Assembly (NCBI GenBank): GCA_003150515.1
Contig: QALW01000044.1
Location: 1 to 64,000, forward strand
Reading direction: 5' to 3'
DNA: 64,000 nt
DNA from: Selenomonadales bacterium
GTDB taxonomy: Bacteria; Bacillota; Clostridia; Christensenellales; QALW01
The position numbers and the translations under genes are program-made. Shown piece after piece: positions 43,918-52,367 of the stretch; position 1 is the first letter of the stretch; each line of letters opens with the position of its first letter. The notes below the pieces were generated by a model, which searched no databases, had not been told where the DNA came from, and worked only from the letters and a program-made list of their open reading frames with translations.

Positions 43918-44479
43918 TGGGGAACAACCCGCCAATAGCGCGGGCTCCGATATAATGCCTGACAAATTCAAAAGCGGGGAACAACTTCTTAAAGCCTATG
44001 AGATGCTGGAAGCCGCGTTTACGCGCAAAAGCCAGAGGCTTAAGGAGCTCCTTGAAGAAAATGCCAGGCTCAAGGGGGAACTTATGGAGAAACAGCCGGA
44101 TTTAAGCGGTATGATTGAGGATTTTAAGGCTTATCCGGAGGGCGCGCAATATGCGCCCGGGCTTTCGGCTGTTCTTCAGAGCGAGCCCAATCTTACGCCG
44201 GCCGGGCTGCTTGCGGCTCTGGCGCGCGTAATCCGATGCGAGTGCGTTCCGCGCGAGCAGCTTTTACAAGACCGCGAATTTGTAGAAAAATATGTTCTTA
44301 CAAATGAGGATATAACAGAATATATTCTGCGGAAATATCTTGGCGGGCTGCTGCGCGGAGAAACGCCCCGCAGCATAAGCGGCGCGGGCGGCTTTATGCC
44401 TGCCTGCGAACGCAGGCGCGCTTCTTCTATTGAGGAAGCGGGCAAAATGGCGGCGCAGAGCTTCAGCGGCAGGCGCTGA
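43901..44479 (+). CDS. Probable phage scaffolding protein
   Basis: This 192-aa protein has a coiled-coil (about 35-70) and a mainly helical remainder. Its place between portal and major capsid genes is the usual one for a scaffold. I chose the ATG at 43901 with GGAGG at 43888-43892 inside the end of the portal gene. I do not recognise its sequence family; the assignment rests on position and helicity. Confidence 0.6.
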   Translation: MRTNLNGEQPANSAGSDIMPDKFKSGEQLLKAYEMLEAAFTRKSQRLKELLEENARLKGELMEKQPDLSGMIEDFKAYPEGAQYAPGLSAVLQSEPNLTPAGLLAALARVIRCECVPREQLLQDREFVEKYVLTNEDITEYILRKYLGGLLRGETPRSISGAGGFMPACERRRASSIEEAGKMAAQSFSGRR

Positions 44480-44542
44480 CCAATTAAATAGGGTTTATAC
44501 CGGGGCGCGGCACAAAGCGCGCATGAGTATGCAATGATGCCG

Positions 44543-44571
44543 TTGACAATACGGTTTAAAGAGCTTTTATC
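44543..44571 (+). promoter_or_regulatory. Promoter upstream of the major capsid gene
   Basis: TTGACA (44543-44548, consensus), a 17-nt spacer, then TTTATC (44566-44571). It lies 55 bp before the capsid ATG, so the coat protein could be made at a higher level than its neighbours. Confidence 0.55.
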
Positions 44572-44625
44572 TGCTTCGCGCCCCTATATAAGCCTGATAA
44601 AATAATTAACGGAGGAGATAAAAAT

Positions 44626-45816
44626 ATGCAGGCAGTAACTTTAACAAGCGCTGAAAACGCCCTTAAGTCATTTTATCTTGACGTAGTGGCGCATCAGCTT
44701 AATACGGAAACCAATCCCTTGTATAATAAGATTAAGCAGTCGGAGAGCAATGTGTTCGGCAAGGAGGTGCGCGCCGCGGCATGTTACGGCGTAAACGGCG
44801 GCATAGCGGCCGGAACGGAAACCGGAGATCTTCCCGAAGCATATTCAAATAACTATGTGTCCTTTGTAAGCACGCTTAAGAATCTGTACGGTCAAATTGA
44901 AATCTCGGATAAGGCTATTCGTGCCTCTGAAAACAGCGCGGGAGCGTTTGTGAATCTGCTTAACGCCGAGATGGAGGGGCTTCTGAGAGCGGCTAAATTT
45001 AATTTTGGGCGCATGCTTTTTGGAGACGGGACGGGCGCTCTTGCAAAGGTGACTGAGGCTGCGAGCGCTAAGAGCGCTATTGTGGTAGACAGCGCGCGCA
45101 ATCTGACCGAAGGCATGGTAATAGATATTTATGCTACGTCCGAAACTGCTTCGGCTACGGCGAGCGGCTGCCGGATTCTCGGAATTGCTGTGGAAAAATC
45201 CGAAAGCACTTCCAAAATAGTCGTTACTCTGGACACTACTGTTACGGTAGCGGCTAACAGCATAGTGTATCTTTGCGGCAGCAAGGGCAATGAAATCACC
45301 GGCTTGGCTTCAATTTTCTCTGCAACCGGCACCCTTTACGGCTTGGATAAATCAAGCAATAAATGGATGATTCCTTATATTGGTGATAATACGGGCACAA
45401 TAAGCGACGCTAAAATACAAAAGGCCATTGACGCGGCCGAAGAGCGCGCGGGCAGCCGAATAGATACGGCTGTTTGCTCTTATGGCGTCAGAAGAGCTTA
45501 TGCGAGCGTTCTGGAGACTAATAAGCGCAATGTGAATACGGTTGAATTGGAGGGCGGCTTTAGGGCTATATCCTATGCCGGCATTCCTATAATCGCCGAC
45601 AGATTTGCGCCTGCGGGCACTATGTATCTGCTGGACAGCAAGGATTTCGCGCTTCATCAGCTTTGCGATTGGCGCTGGCTGGAGGGTGAGAACGGCAATA
45701 TACTCCGTCAGGTACCGGGCAAGGCGGTATTTAACGCTACTTTGGTTAAATATGCCGAGCTTATGTGCACTCGTCCGGGAGGACAGGCTGCGCTTACGGG
45801 CATAACTGAAGGCTGA
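44626..45816 (+). CDS. Phage major capsid protein
   Basis: This 396-aa protein follows the scaffold and shows features of HK97-fold coats: ENALKSFYLDVVAHQLN at the N-terminus, GQIEISDKAIRASEN, an Ala/Ser/Thr-rich insertion (about 155-205) that could form a surface domain, and ISYAGIPIIADRFAPAGTMY near the end. GGAGGAG precedes the ATG and a promoter lies upstream. It is full length with no stop or frameshift. Confidence 0.8.
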   Translation: MQAVTLTSAENALKSFYLDVVAHQLNTETNPLYNKIKQSESNVFGKEVRAAACYGVNGGIAAGTETGDLPEAYSNNYVSFVSTLKNLYGQIEISDKAIRASENSAGAFVNLLNAEMEGLLRAAKFNFGRMLFGDGTGALAKVTEAASAKSAIVVDSARNLTEGMVIDIYATSETASATASGCRILGIAVEKSESTSKIVVTLDTTVTVAANSIVYLCGSKGNEITGLASIFSATGTLYGLDKSSNKWMIPYIGDNTGTISDAKIQKAIDAAEERAGSRIDTAVCSYGVRRAYASVLETNKRNVNTVELEGGFRAISYAGIPIIADRFAPAGTMYLLDSKDFALHQLCDWRWLEGENGNILRQVPGKAVFNATLVKYAELMCTRPGGQAALTGITEG

Positions 45817-45848
45817 TTGACTGATTGAGCTGCGGTGGGGACGGGGAA

Positions 45849-45882
45849 GGCCGTTTAGGGCGCATTTGCGCCCTAAACGGCC
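45849..45882 (+). repeat. 15-bp hairpin with TTTATATAA tail
   Basis: GGCCGTTTAGGGCGC (45849-45863) pairs exactly with 45868-45882 around attt and is followed by ggggtttatataattt, like the exit motif of the mosaic elements. It follows the capsid gene. Confidence 0.6.
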
Positions 45883-45972
45883 GGGGTTTATATAATTTGG
45901 GCGCGGGGAAGAGTTCTGGGGGCTGATAAAAGCCTGTAAAATATCAGAAGCAGGGCGGGTTGAGGCGGCTGG

Positions 45973-46003
45973 GGGCGCCCTCCTTAAAGGGGTGGGAGTC
46001 CCC
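45973..46003 (+). repeat. Short palindromic repeat (CTCCTTTAAAGGG family)
   Basis: GCGCCCTCCTTAAAGGGGTG, a diverged copy, 16 bp before the entry of the mosaic element at 46019 and in the family orientation. Confidence 0.6.
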
Positions 46004-46018
46004 GTTGCTGATGCCGCG

Positions 46019-46191
46019 GGGGCCCGCCCGCCCTTCCCGGTCTGGCAATAAGCATTTAAAAAATGCTTATTGCCAGACCGGGAAGCAAGGAGGCCGGCTG
46101 ACGCCGGCCGGGCGGATGGGGAAAGCAAAAGCTTTCCCCATCCGCCCTTTTATATAATTCCCCAGGGGCGCTTTAGGCGCCCCTCCCCCGC
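46019..46191 (+). repeat. Multi-hairpin mosaic element inside the capsid cluster
   Basis: Entry GGGGCCCGCCCG; hairpin 1, 25-bp perfect arms (46033-46057 with 46061-46085); short linker CAAGGA; hairpin 2, GGCCGGC-tgac-GCCGGCC; hairpin 3, 17-bp perfect arms (46110-46126 with 46131-46147) with loop aaaa; exit TTTTATATAATTCCCC; then a further AGGGGCGC/GCGCCCCT hairpin. Same order of parts as 30411 and 31796. Confidence 0.8.
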
Positions 46192-46215
46192 GCATAAAAG
46201 AAAGGGAGAGATCAA

Positions 46216-46527
46216 ATGGCTAAAGAGGGAGAGTATTGTATGGAATTAAGTCCTGAATTTCGGGACGTGTTTTATATTGCCGGTCGTATTAAGGAGCTGG
46301 ATCCAGCTTATTATATTATGTTCAACAGAAACAGCGGCCGTTATCAGGTGCACGCCGGAACTGGGCGGGATACCCTTCAGCTTGATTTGCCCTTTGATAT
46401 CCTGGACAGCCGTGCTCTTAGTTATGTCCGGCAGACGGCCGTAACGCGCATTAATGAATATTTGGCTGAAATAGACAGGGCGAATCTTATTAATGAGCGC
46501 GCGGCGCTTAAACGAGGAGGAATCTAA
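46216..46527 (+). CDS. Small conserved phage-cluster protein, unknown function
   Basis: This 103-aa protein has mixed strands and helices and no motif that I recognise. AAAGGGAGAG precedes the ATG. It directly abuts the next gene (stop then ATG within one base), so it is part of the virion operon. A head-decoration or tail-side role is possible; nothing in the sequence decides. Confidence 0.7.
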   Translation: MAKEGEYCMELSPEFRDVFYIAGRIKELDPAYYIMFNRNSGRYQVHAGTGRDTLQLDLPFDILDSRALSYVRQTAVTRINEYLAEIDRANLINERAALKRGGI

Positions 46528-47097
46528 ATGAAATTAAGAGAATTGGCTGCGGGCTGCGCCGTGCTTTTGGGAATAGACGACGGCTTTCTGCGCGAGGGCG
46601 GAGTTATGACCGAGGACGAGCAGCTTGTATATGAACGGCTTAAAAGCGCGCTGAATTCAGTATATACGTTTATCGCAAAGGATTATTGCCGGCCTCTTTA
46701 TACTGAAGTAATAACAACGGATGCGAAATCGGGCGTGCTTATAAGCGAATTGAGCAAAAGCTATATGCAGTTTCATTCGGCTAAAAATGAAAAGAGCTGT
46801 CCTGTGGCGGGCAGAGAATATCCCGATTATGTACGCTTCAGCGTGCGCCCGGGCAGCAAGGTGAGCGTAACGTATTATTATCTTCCGCCTCGCCTGGAGG
46901 ATTTGGACGACGAGGTGGAGCTGCCCGAAAAGGATGTGGCTGCCGAAGCCTATCTTTACGGCGCTTTAAGCCTGTATTATACCACCGAGGGCCGTCATAC
47001 CGAGGCTGCGGCCTGGGACAGAAGATATAAAAGCGTTCTGGACGGAACAGAAAGAATGCGCGGCGAGCATCGCCTTCCCAGCCGGAGGTGGTCTTGA
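46528..47097 (+). CDS. Probable phage head-tail connector protein
   Basis: This 189-aa mainly helical protein has a central strand region. Size and position (after the capsid, before the large tail-side gene) match head-completion/connector proteins (gp4- or gp6-like). AGGAGGAATC precedes the ATG. Its stop overlaps the next start as TGATG. The family call is by context. Confidence 0.55.
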   Translation: MKLRELAAGCAVLLGIDDGFLREGGVMTEDEQLVYERLKSALNSVYTFIAKDYCRPLYTEVITTDAKSGVLISELSKSYMQFHSAKNEKSCPVAGREYPDYVRFSVRPGSKVSVTYYYLPPRLEDLDDEVELPEKDVAAEAYLYGALSLYYTTEGRHTEAAAWDRRYKSVLDGTERMRGEHRLPSRRWS

Positions 47098-48578
47098 TGG
47101 CGTGGTATCGCAGCCTGCCTGAATATGAGCAGGCGGACGAATACAGTTTTTATATCAGCGATTTTAAGGGCGGCATCAATATGAGCGAGGACGACCAGAA
47201 TATGAGCCTGAGCGAAAGCCCGCTGGCTTATAATGTTTCGGGCAAGGACGGCAGTCTTAAGAGGTGCGAAGGATACGGACGCGCCTATAAGCATGAGGAT
47301 ATGCTTAATAGAGAAATTCTGATTCCCGAATTGCCGTCGTCCGGTACGGGCAGGCTGCTTATTTACAGAGTCAATACTGAAACTCAGCCGCGCGAGCATT
47401 TGGCGTATGTGGATAATCTGGGGCTGTATAAATGCGTTCTTAACGGTTCAGAGCTTAAATGGCAGATGGTGAATACTACTGATTTCAGTGCTGTGGAATA
47501 TTATGTAAATTACCGCAAGGATTCGGGCGACTGTCTGGTATTTGGTCCGGGCGTAGAGGACAATAATATGTATCTATGGAGTAAATTTACACAGCCGCCC
47601 TCTCCTGTTGAGACCGCGCCCCAATTAAGCAGCGCTGTGGTTCATTATGAGCGCATGTTTGGGGTTGGAGATCCGGAGCATGTAAACCGCATATGGTTTT
47701 CCGCGCAGTTTGACCCTACGGATTTTACAGTTTCTCTTGACGCGGGCGGCTATATAGACGTTATGGGGGATAAAGGCCGGGCGCTTAAGGTGATTAGCTT
47801 TTCGGACAGTATTTTTGTGTTCTGGCAGTACGGAATAACCAGGGTAAAAGCCTATAATTATCAGAGCGAATTTACCGTAAGCGATATATACAGCTGCGAC
47901 AGCGAAATACTCAAGGACAGCGTGTGCCTATGCTCAGATCAGATTATATTTGCCGCTAAGGACGGCGTTTATGCCTTTGACGGTTACAGCGTACAGCGAA
48001 TCAGCGATAAAATCTCAGGCATAATTAACGAGGGCCTGAAGGCTTCGGGCGAATGCTCGGCGTATTTCCGCGGCAAATATTATTTGTCTGTGCAGAGCAG
48101 CTATCTAGCCGAGGTGGAGGGCAGCCTGATGCTGGAATATGATACGGCTTCAAATAAATGGCGTATTTTTAAGGGCCAGCCCATACGGCAGCTTCTGGTC
48201 TATCATGACGAGGGACGCGAACGCCTGCTGCTTGTGGGGAACAATCACGTCTATGAAATGGACGGCTCTCAAACTTTCGGCGGCATGCCCATAAGCGCAA
48301 GATGGGATATGCCCTTAAGCAGCCTGGGCAAGCCTCATTTAGTCAAGAATATCCGCGAGCTGCTTATAACGGCTGAGGGCGAGGGGCTTTTAAGGCTGAA
48401 AATGACTACTGAAAGCGCCCGAATTGAAAGGACAATCCGCTTGAGGGATACGCGCAGGATATATAAGGTGCCTCTGCGAATCAGCGGGAAGCTGCTCCAG
48501 CTGAGCATAGAGAATGTGAGCGGCAATAATTTCACCGTCAGCAATCCCATGGTGATATATACCGCGCTCAGGGGGTGA
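47097..48578 (+). CDS. Probable phage tail-hub or DNA-stabilisation protein
   Basis: This 493-aa beta-rich protein has repeated strand-turn patterns (DSIFVFWQYGITRVKAYN, IIFAAKDGVYAFDGYSVQRI) suggesting a beta-propeller-like tail component such as P22 gp10. I chose the ATG at 47097, with GGAGGTGG at 47083-47090. It is likely the plug or hub that seals the packaged head; this is inferred from order and fold pattern, not from a recognised family. Confidence 0.5.
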   Translation: MAWYRSLPEYEQADEYSFYISDFKGGINMSEDDQNMSLSESPLAYNVSGKDGSLKRCEGYGRAYKHEDMLNREILIPELPSSGTGRLLIYRVNTETQPREHLAYVDNLGLYKCVLNGSELKWQMVNTTDFSAVEYYVNYRKDSGDCLVFGPGVEDNNMYLWSKFTQPPSPVETAPQLSSAVVHYERMFGVGDPEHVNRIWFSAQFDPTDFTVSLDAGGYIDVMGDKGRALKVISFSDSIFVFWQYGITRVKAYNYQSEFTVSDIYSCDSEILKDSVCLCSDQIIFAAKDGVYAFDGYSVQRISDKISGIINEGLKASGECSAYFRGKYYLSVQSSYLAEVEGSLMLEYDTASNKWRIFKGQPIRQLLVYHDEGRERLLLVGNNHVYEMDGSQTFGGMPISARWDMPLSSLGKPHLVKNIRELLITAEGEGLLRLKMTTESARIERTIRLRDTRRIYKVPLRISGKLLQLSIENVSGNNFTVSNPMVIYTALRG

Positions 48579-48585
48579 GAGCTTT

Positions 48586-49005
48586 ATGACGAGCAATGCG
48601 GTAACGCGCAATACCAAGCGTATTTTAATGCTTAATGAGGAGCTCAATGAACAGAGAGGCATGATAAACGCCTTTTTGAATCCCCGCAGCTATTCGATAG
48701 CCTCGGCTTCCCTTTTGTCCACCGAAAGCGAGCTTTTCAGCCTTAACGCCAGCGGCGCGTATGCGCTTTTCGGCTTTTTGAGGCTGCAATTCAATTCCGC
48801 TTCGGGACAAATTATTTCGGTCGTATTCCGGGACGCCCAGGACGGCGCGCTGAGCTCGTGCGTCAGGCAGCTTTCCAGCAACGGAGTTCAGAGCCTGGAT
48901 ATACCTTTCTGCATATATCCCGGAAAGGGACAGGTAAAAATAAACGCTTCAGCTTCCGCTTCGTGCAGCATATCGGGGGCGGAGCTTTTTATTCTTGGCA
49001 TGTAA
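48586..49005 (+). CDS. Small phage-cluster structural protein, unknown function
   Basis: This 139-aa protein has an N-terminal helix (MLNEELNEQRGMINAFL) and a beta-rich, Ser-rich C-terminal part. GGGGGTGAGAG precedes the ATG. It could be a trimeric fibre or decoration protein. No recognised family. Confidence 0.6.
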   Translation: MTSNAVTRNTKRILMLNEELNEQRGMINAFLNPRSYSIASASLLSTESELFSLNASGAYALFGFLRLQFNSASGQIISVVFRDAQDGALSSCVRQLSSNGVQSLDIPFCIYPGKGQVKINASASASCSISGAELFILGM

Positions 49006-49068
49006 TAAGCGCGTCCCCCCGCGCGCTCTTAATTAATATTTCCGGGGGGAGAAAGCAGGGATTATTAA

Positions 49069-50328
49069 ATGAGCAAAAGCAAACAAGGCCAGTATATTGT
49101 CCAGCGCGGAGATACTGTAGAAAGCATAGCTAAAAAGCTGGGCATGTCTCCCTTTGCTCTGGTCAGCCAGAATCCGGGAATCCGTTCTCAGCGGCTGACG
49201 CAGGGCCAGAGTTTGGTATATTATAGCCCGTCCTCCCAGGCTAATACGAGCGGGCAGTCCTCTTCTTCAGACGCCGCCCAAAACGCTTTGAATATTTTAA
49301 ACGGCGCTCTGGGCGCCGGAGGAGGCGCATTGAGCAATCTGTCTCTTAAGGCCGATACATTGGAAGAAGCGCTTCAGGCGCTTAAGAGAGAGGCGGGGCT
49401 TTCCGGTTTGAGCGATGAGGAGGCGTATGAAAGAGCGCAGCAGTTCAGGCGGCAAAACCTTCTTGAACAGGCTTCTCAGGCCAATCCGGGCAAGGTTTAT
49501 GATATAGGCAAGCTGCTGGATAACGCCGGTTACGGCCTTTCGGATTCGGCAAGACAGATTATAAGCAATATTACAGGCATGGATTATTCGGGCGCTGCGG
49601 CCGGCTCTGAGGCAAATCTCAGCAGCAGGGACAGAGCGCTTCTGGCGCTGGGCGAATTGATTGATTTAACTAATCTTTCCCCTGTCAAAGGCGAGCAGAT
49701 AGATGAAAACGCCCTCTATCGGCAGGCTTATGCCCAAGCGGAGAATGATTATGCAAATCGTATTCTCAACGCCGTCAATTCCCTTAATAATAAGCGCAGA
49801 AATAATCAGGACAAAAAGGAAACTCTTCAGGAGGATTATTTAAAGGAAATACAGGAATTGGAGGCGCAGGCGGAGGAGGACAGCGCCGACGCATTGCAGG
49901 ACAGCATAAAGAGAGGCACGGCGCGTTCCAGTATTCTGGACGGACTGCAAGCGGAAATAGAGCAAAACAGCCAGGACAGCGCGCTTCAGCTTGAAACTGA
50001 CCTTAACAATACTCTTTCCCGCCTGGACAGGGAATTGAAGGATATTGAAAGCGCGGGTAAGGCTACGCTGGATTTGCTGGAAAAGAATAAGCAGATTGCG
50101 GCGCAGAAAGAATATGAAAAGCAGCTTGCCAATATTCAGAAGGAGCAGGAAAAGCTTTCCAGCATAAACGCCGGCTTGACAGGCACGCTGCTCACTCCCA
50201 GCGACGCCGTCAAGCAGCTTAATAAGCTGGACAGGCAGCAGTCTCTGGATTATCTTAAAAAGAATGAAAAGAAACTGCGCAGCCTTTGGGGCAGCTCCTA
50301 TGACAGCGTTCTTAAGCAATATTCTTAA
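49069..50328 (+). CDS. LysM-domain coiled-coil protein at the end of the phage cluster
   Basis: This 419-aa protein has an N-terminal LysM repeat (about 5-50; YIVQRGDTVESIAKKLGMSP) that binds peptidoglycan, a Ser/Gly linker, and two long coiled coils (about 205-300 and 310-410). There is no signal peptide and no lytic domain. In podovirus-like particles such a protein would be an ejection or cell-wall-crossing component; in size it could also serve as an internal tail protein. It is the last gene before a strong terminator. Confidence 0.75.
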   Translation: MSKSKQGQYIVQRGDTVESIAKKLGMSPFALVSQNPGIRSQRLTQGQSLVYYSPSSQANTSGQSSSSDAAQNALNILNGALGAGGGALSNLSLKADTLEEALQALKREAGLSGLSDEEAYERAQQFRRQNLLEQASQANPGKVYDIGKLLDNAGYGLSDSARQIISNITGMDYSGAAAGSEANLSSRDRALLALGELIDLTNLSPVKGEQIDENALYRQAYAQAENDYANRILNAVNSLNNKRRNNQDKKETLQEDYLKEIQELEAQAEEDSADALQDSIKRGTARSSILDGLQAEIEQNSQDSALQLETDLNNTLSRLDRELKDIESAGKATLDLLEKNKQIAAQKEYEKQLANIQKEQEKLSSINAGLTGTLLTPSDAVKQLNKLDRQQSLDYLKKNEKKLRSLWGSSYDSVLKQYS

Positions 50329-50341
50329 ACAGCATAGTCTT

Positions 50342-50370
50342 AGTCCGGGAATATTTCCCGGACTTTTTTT
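50342..50370 (+). terminator. Terminator of the phage-like cluster
   Basis: GTCCGGGAA (50343-50351) pairs with TTCCCGGAC (50355-50363) around tat and is followed by seven T. Confidence 0.85.
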
Positions 50371-50389
50371 AATTTTAACGGAAAAATGT

Positions 50390-50419
50390 TTGCATTTATG
50401 CTGAAAAATATATTATAAT
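50390..50419 (+). promoter_or_regulatory. Promoter of the zinc-ribbon membrane protein gene
   Basis: TTGCAT (50390-50395), an 18-nt spacer, then TATAAT (50414-50419). Confidence 0.6.
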
Positions 50420-50543
50420 ATCTTTGAAAATAATAACGTGGCTTTATTTCCCGGACATGGGCTTTTGACGTGCGCTTAAGGCGCGCGGACGCGGCGATTA
50501 AAAAGAAGCTTATGTATACGGAATAACGCCTGAAAGGAATCAA

Positions 50544-50912
50544 ATGCTCAAGCGCTATCTTTTTTATCTTATTCGCTGGCAGTTAAGCACGCCCATTCTT
50601 ACTCTTGTGCTCACCTGGCTTTCGGATATGGACACTCTGCTTGCTACTATTATAGCCAATCTTATAGGAGGGCTTATATTTTTCTGGGTGGACAGTTTTA
50701 TTTTTAAAACCATGGCACGCAGCCCGCTTTGGGAAATCCGTGAAAACGTTAAATGCGCCGACTGCGGGAAAACAGGACGTGGGTACCGCGTGGCCGAATG
50801 GTTTGGATATAACCGGGTTCAGGATAAAAACCCTGAATTTAGATGCGAGGAATGCCGCGAACGCAAGCTGGAGGAGATAAGCAAGCGCATAGGCAAAAAG
50901 GCGCAGTCCTGA
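50544..50912 (+). CDS. Small membrane protein with cytoplasmic zinc ribbon
   Basis: This 122-aa protein has two membrane helices (about 10-30 and 34-55) and a C-terminal domain with CADCGKTGRG and CEECRERK, four cysteines that could bind zinc. GAAAGGAATC precedes the ATG. It has its own promoter and is separated from the phage cluster by a terminator, so it is probably a host gene. Function unknown. Confidence 0.75.
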   Translation: MLKRYLFYLIRWQLSTPILTLVLTWLSDMDTLLATIIANLIGGLIFFWVDSFIFKTMARSPLWEIRENVKCADCGKTGRGYRVAEWFGYNRVQDKNPEFRCEECRERKLEEISKRIGKKAQS

Positions 50913-50960
50913 CTTGCTGATATATACAGCCCGTTTTATGCTTTTGGATAATTTTGCGAC

Positions 50961-51131
50961 AGGGGCTTAACCCGCCCGCGTCCGGCTTTTAGAGCCGGAC
51001 GGCCATATAATTGGCCCGGTAGAAAATCTACCGGGCCAATTATATGGCGGAAAAGGAGCGCGGCCTTTGGAGCCGCGCGGCGCACGCGCCCTGCGGGGCG
51101 CGCACGCCCTTTATATTTCCCGCCCGCCCCT
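50961..51131 (+). repeat. Multi-hairpin mosaic element, four-hairpin subfamily
   Basis: Entry ggggcttaacccgcccgc; hairpin 0, GTCCGGC/GCCGGAC (50980-51000); hairpin 1, 21-bp perfect arms (51003-51023 with 51027-51047); linker cggaaaagga; hairpin 2, GCGCGGC-ctttgga-GCCGCGC; hairpin 3, CGCGCCC-tgcg-GGGCGCG with a symmetric ca/ca bulge below it; exit TTTATATTTCCCGCCCG. Counterpart of the minus-strand element at 30581. The rest of 50913-51393 holds a promoter and no gene. Confidence 0.85.
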
Positions 51132-51191
51132 GGCAGGCGTTTGTTTTTCTGCCCGGCTTTTCATATTCAAAATTCCTATTTTACAAACAGC

Positions 51192-51221
51192 TTTACAACA
51201 CGCCGTTCGGTATGATATAAT
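51192..51221 (+). promoter_or_regulatory. Promoter of the LDH/MDH-malic enzyme pair
   Basis: TTTACA (51192-51197), an 18-nt spacer, then TATAAT (51216-51221). The leader is about 165 nt. Confidence 0.6.
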
Positions 51222-51393
51222 CATTTAAATTATTAAAATGGGGGAAAAGGCGGCTTTTGCCTTATTCTCTTTAAATAACAGACGGCGGCGCATATTTTTT
51301 TTGCATACGGAGTATTTTTTATTGCTTATAGAAGCTTGCTTTCAGTCTGGTTGGGCCGTCTGCTATTTTATTTATAATAAGGAGGATGCCATA

Positions 51394-52347
51394 ATGAATA
51401 AAGGCAAAAAAATAACCATACTGGGCACGGGCAACGTAGGCGCAACAATCGCTTATACGCTGGCTATTGACGGTATGGCCTCTGAAATTCTGCTTATAGA
51501 CATCAACGAGAAAAAGGCTCAGGGAGAAGCCATGGATATCTTGCAGGGAACGCCTTTCTGCGCTCCGGTTAATATTCATGCCGGCGGTTACGAGGAAGCG
51601 GCCCATTCGGACGTGGTTATAGTAACGGTAGGGCTGGCCCGCAAGCCGGGGCAATCCCGAATAGACCTGGCTCAAGTCAACGTGGATATTATTAAATCGG
51701 TTATGCCCCAGATAACCCGCTTTGCTCCCGACGCGGTATACATTGTGGTGAGCAATCCCGTGGACGTAATCACTTACGCAATTTTAAAGACTACCAACCT
51801 GGCCGAAAACCAGGTGTTCGGCTCGGGCACCATGCTGGATTCGGCGCGCCTGCGCTCCCGTCTGGCCGAACATGTAGGGCTGAGTTCTAAAAACGTGCAC
51901 GCATATGTTTTCGGAGAGCACGGGGACACCTCCCTCATTCCCTGGTCTTTAACTACCATTGCCGGCATGGAGATGGATAAATACTGCACGCATATTTGCA
52001 GCCGCCATAATCACTGCGGCAAGGAAGAATTAAAGGATATAGAAGAAGACGTCCGCACGGCGGGAGCTAAAGTTATAGCCCTTAAGGGAGCCACCTTTTA
52101 CGCTATAGCCCTTTCTGTGCGGCGGATATGCGAATGCGTGCTCAGAGATACGCATTCGGTTATGACCATTTCGGCAATAATACATAACCAGTACGGCATA
52201 AACGACGTATGCCTGAGCCTTCCCTTCGTGGTGGGCGCTCAGGGCATAATCCGGCCCATAGTGCCCCTTTTGACGGAATCTGAGGAAATATTGCTGCGCA
52301 AGAGCGCGGACGCGCTGAAGGATGTTATTTCACAGCTTAAATTTTAA
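51394..52347 (+). CDS. LDH-fold 2-hydroxyacid dehydrogenase, probably malate dehydrogenase
   Basis: This 317-aa protein has the NAD motif TILGTGNVGATIAYTLA, catalytic Asp/Arg in LDSARLR and catalytic His in FGEHGDTS. At the substrate-specificity loop, where lactate dehydrogenases read NQKPGET, it reads ARKPGQSR: Arg replaces Gln102. Arg at that site is the hallmark of malate dehydrogenases of the LDH-like group, because it binds the second carboxylate. The malic enzyme gene 20 bp downstream fits malate as substrate. By overall similarity it would be annotated as L-lactate dehydrogenase. I chose the ATG at 51394, preceded by AAGGAGG. Confidence 0.8.
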   Translation: MNKGKKITILGTGNVGATIAYTLAIDGMASEILLIDINEKKAQGEAMDILQGTPFCAPVNIHAGGYEEAAHSDVVIVTVGLARKPGQSRIDLAQVNVDIIKSVMPQITRFAPDAVYIVVSNPVDVITYAILKTTNLAENQVFGSGTMLDSARLRSRLAEHVGLSSKNVHAYVFGEHGDTSLIPWSLTTIAGMEMDKYCTHICSRHNHCGKEELKDIEEDVRTAGAKVIALKGATFYAIALSVRRICECVLRDTHSVMTISAIIHNQYGINDVCLSLPFVVGAQGIIRPIVPLLTESEEILLRKSADALKDVISQLKF

Positions 52348-52367
52348 ATAGGAAAGGATGATTTTTA

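Noticed and set aside
51238..51393. 52-residue N-terminal extension of the LDH-fold enzyme
   Set aside because: The extension covers the leader RNA just after the promoter, has no ribosome binding site, and the family starts at the ATG at 51394 preceded by AAGGAGG.
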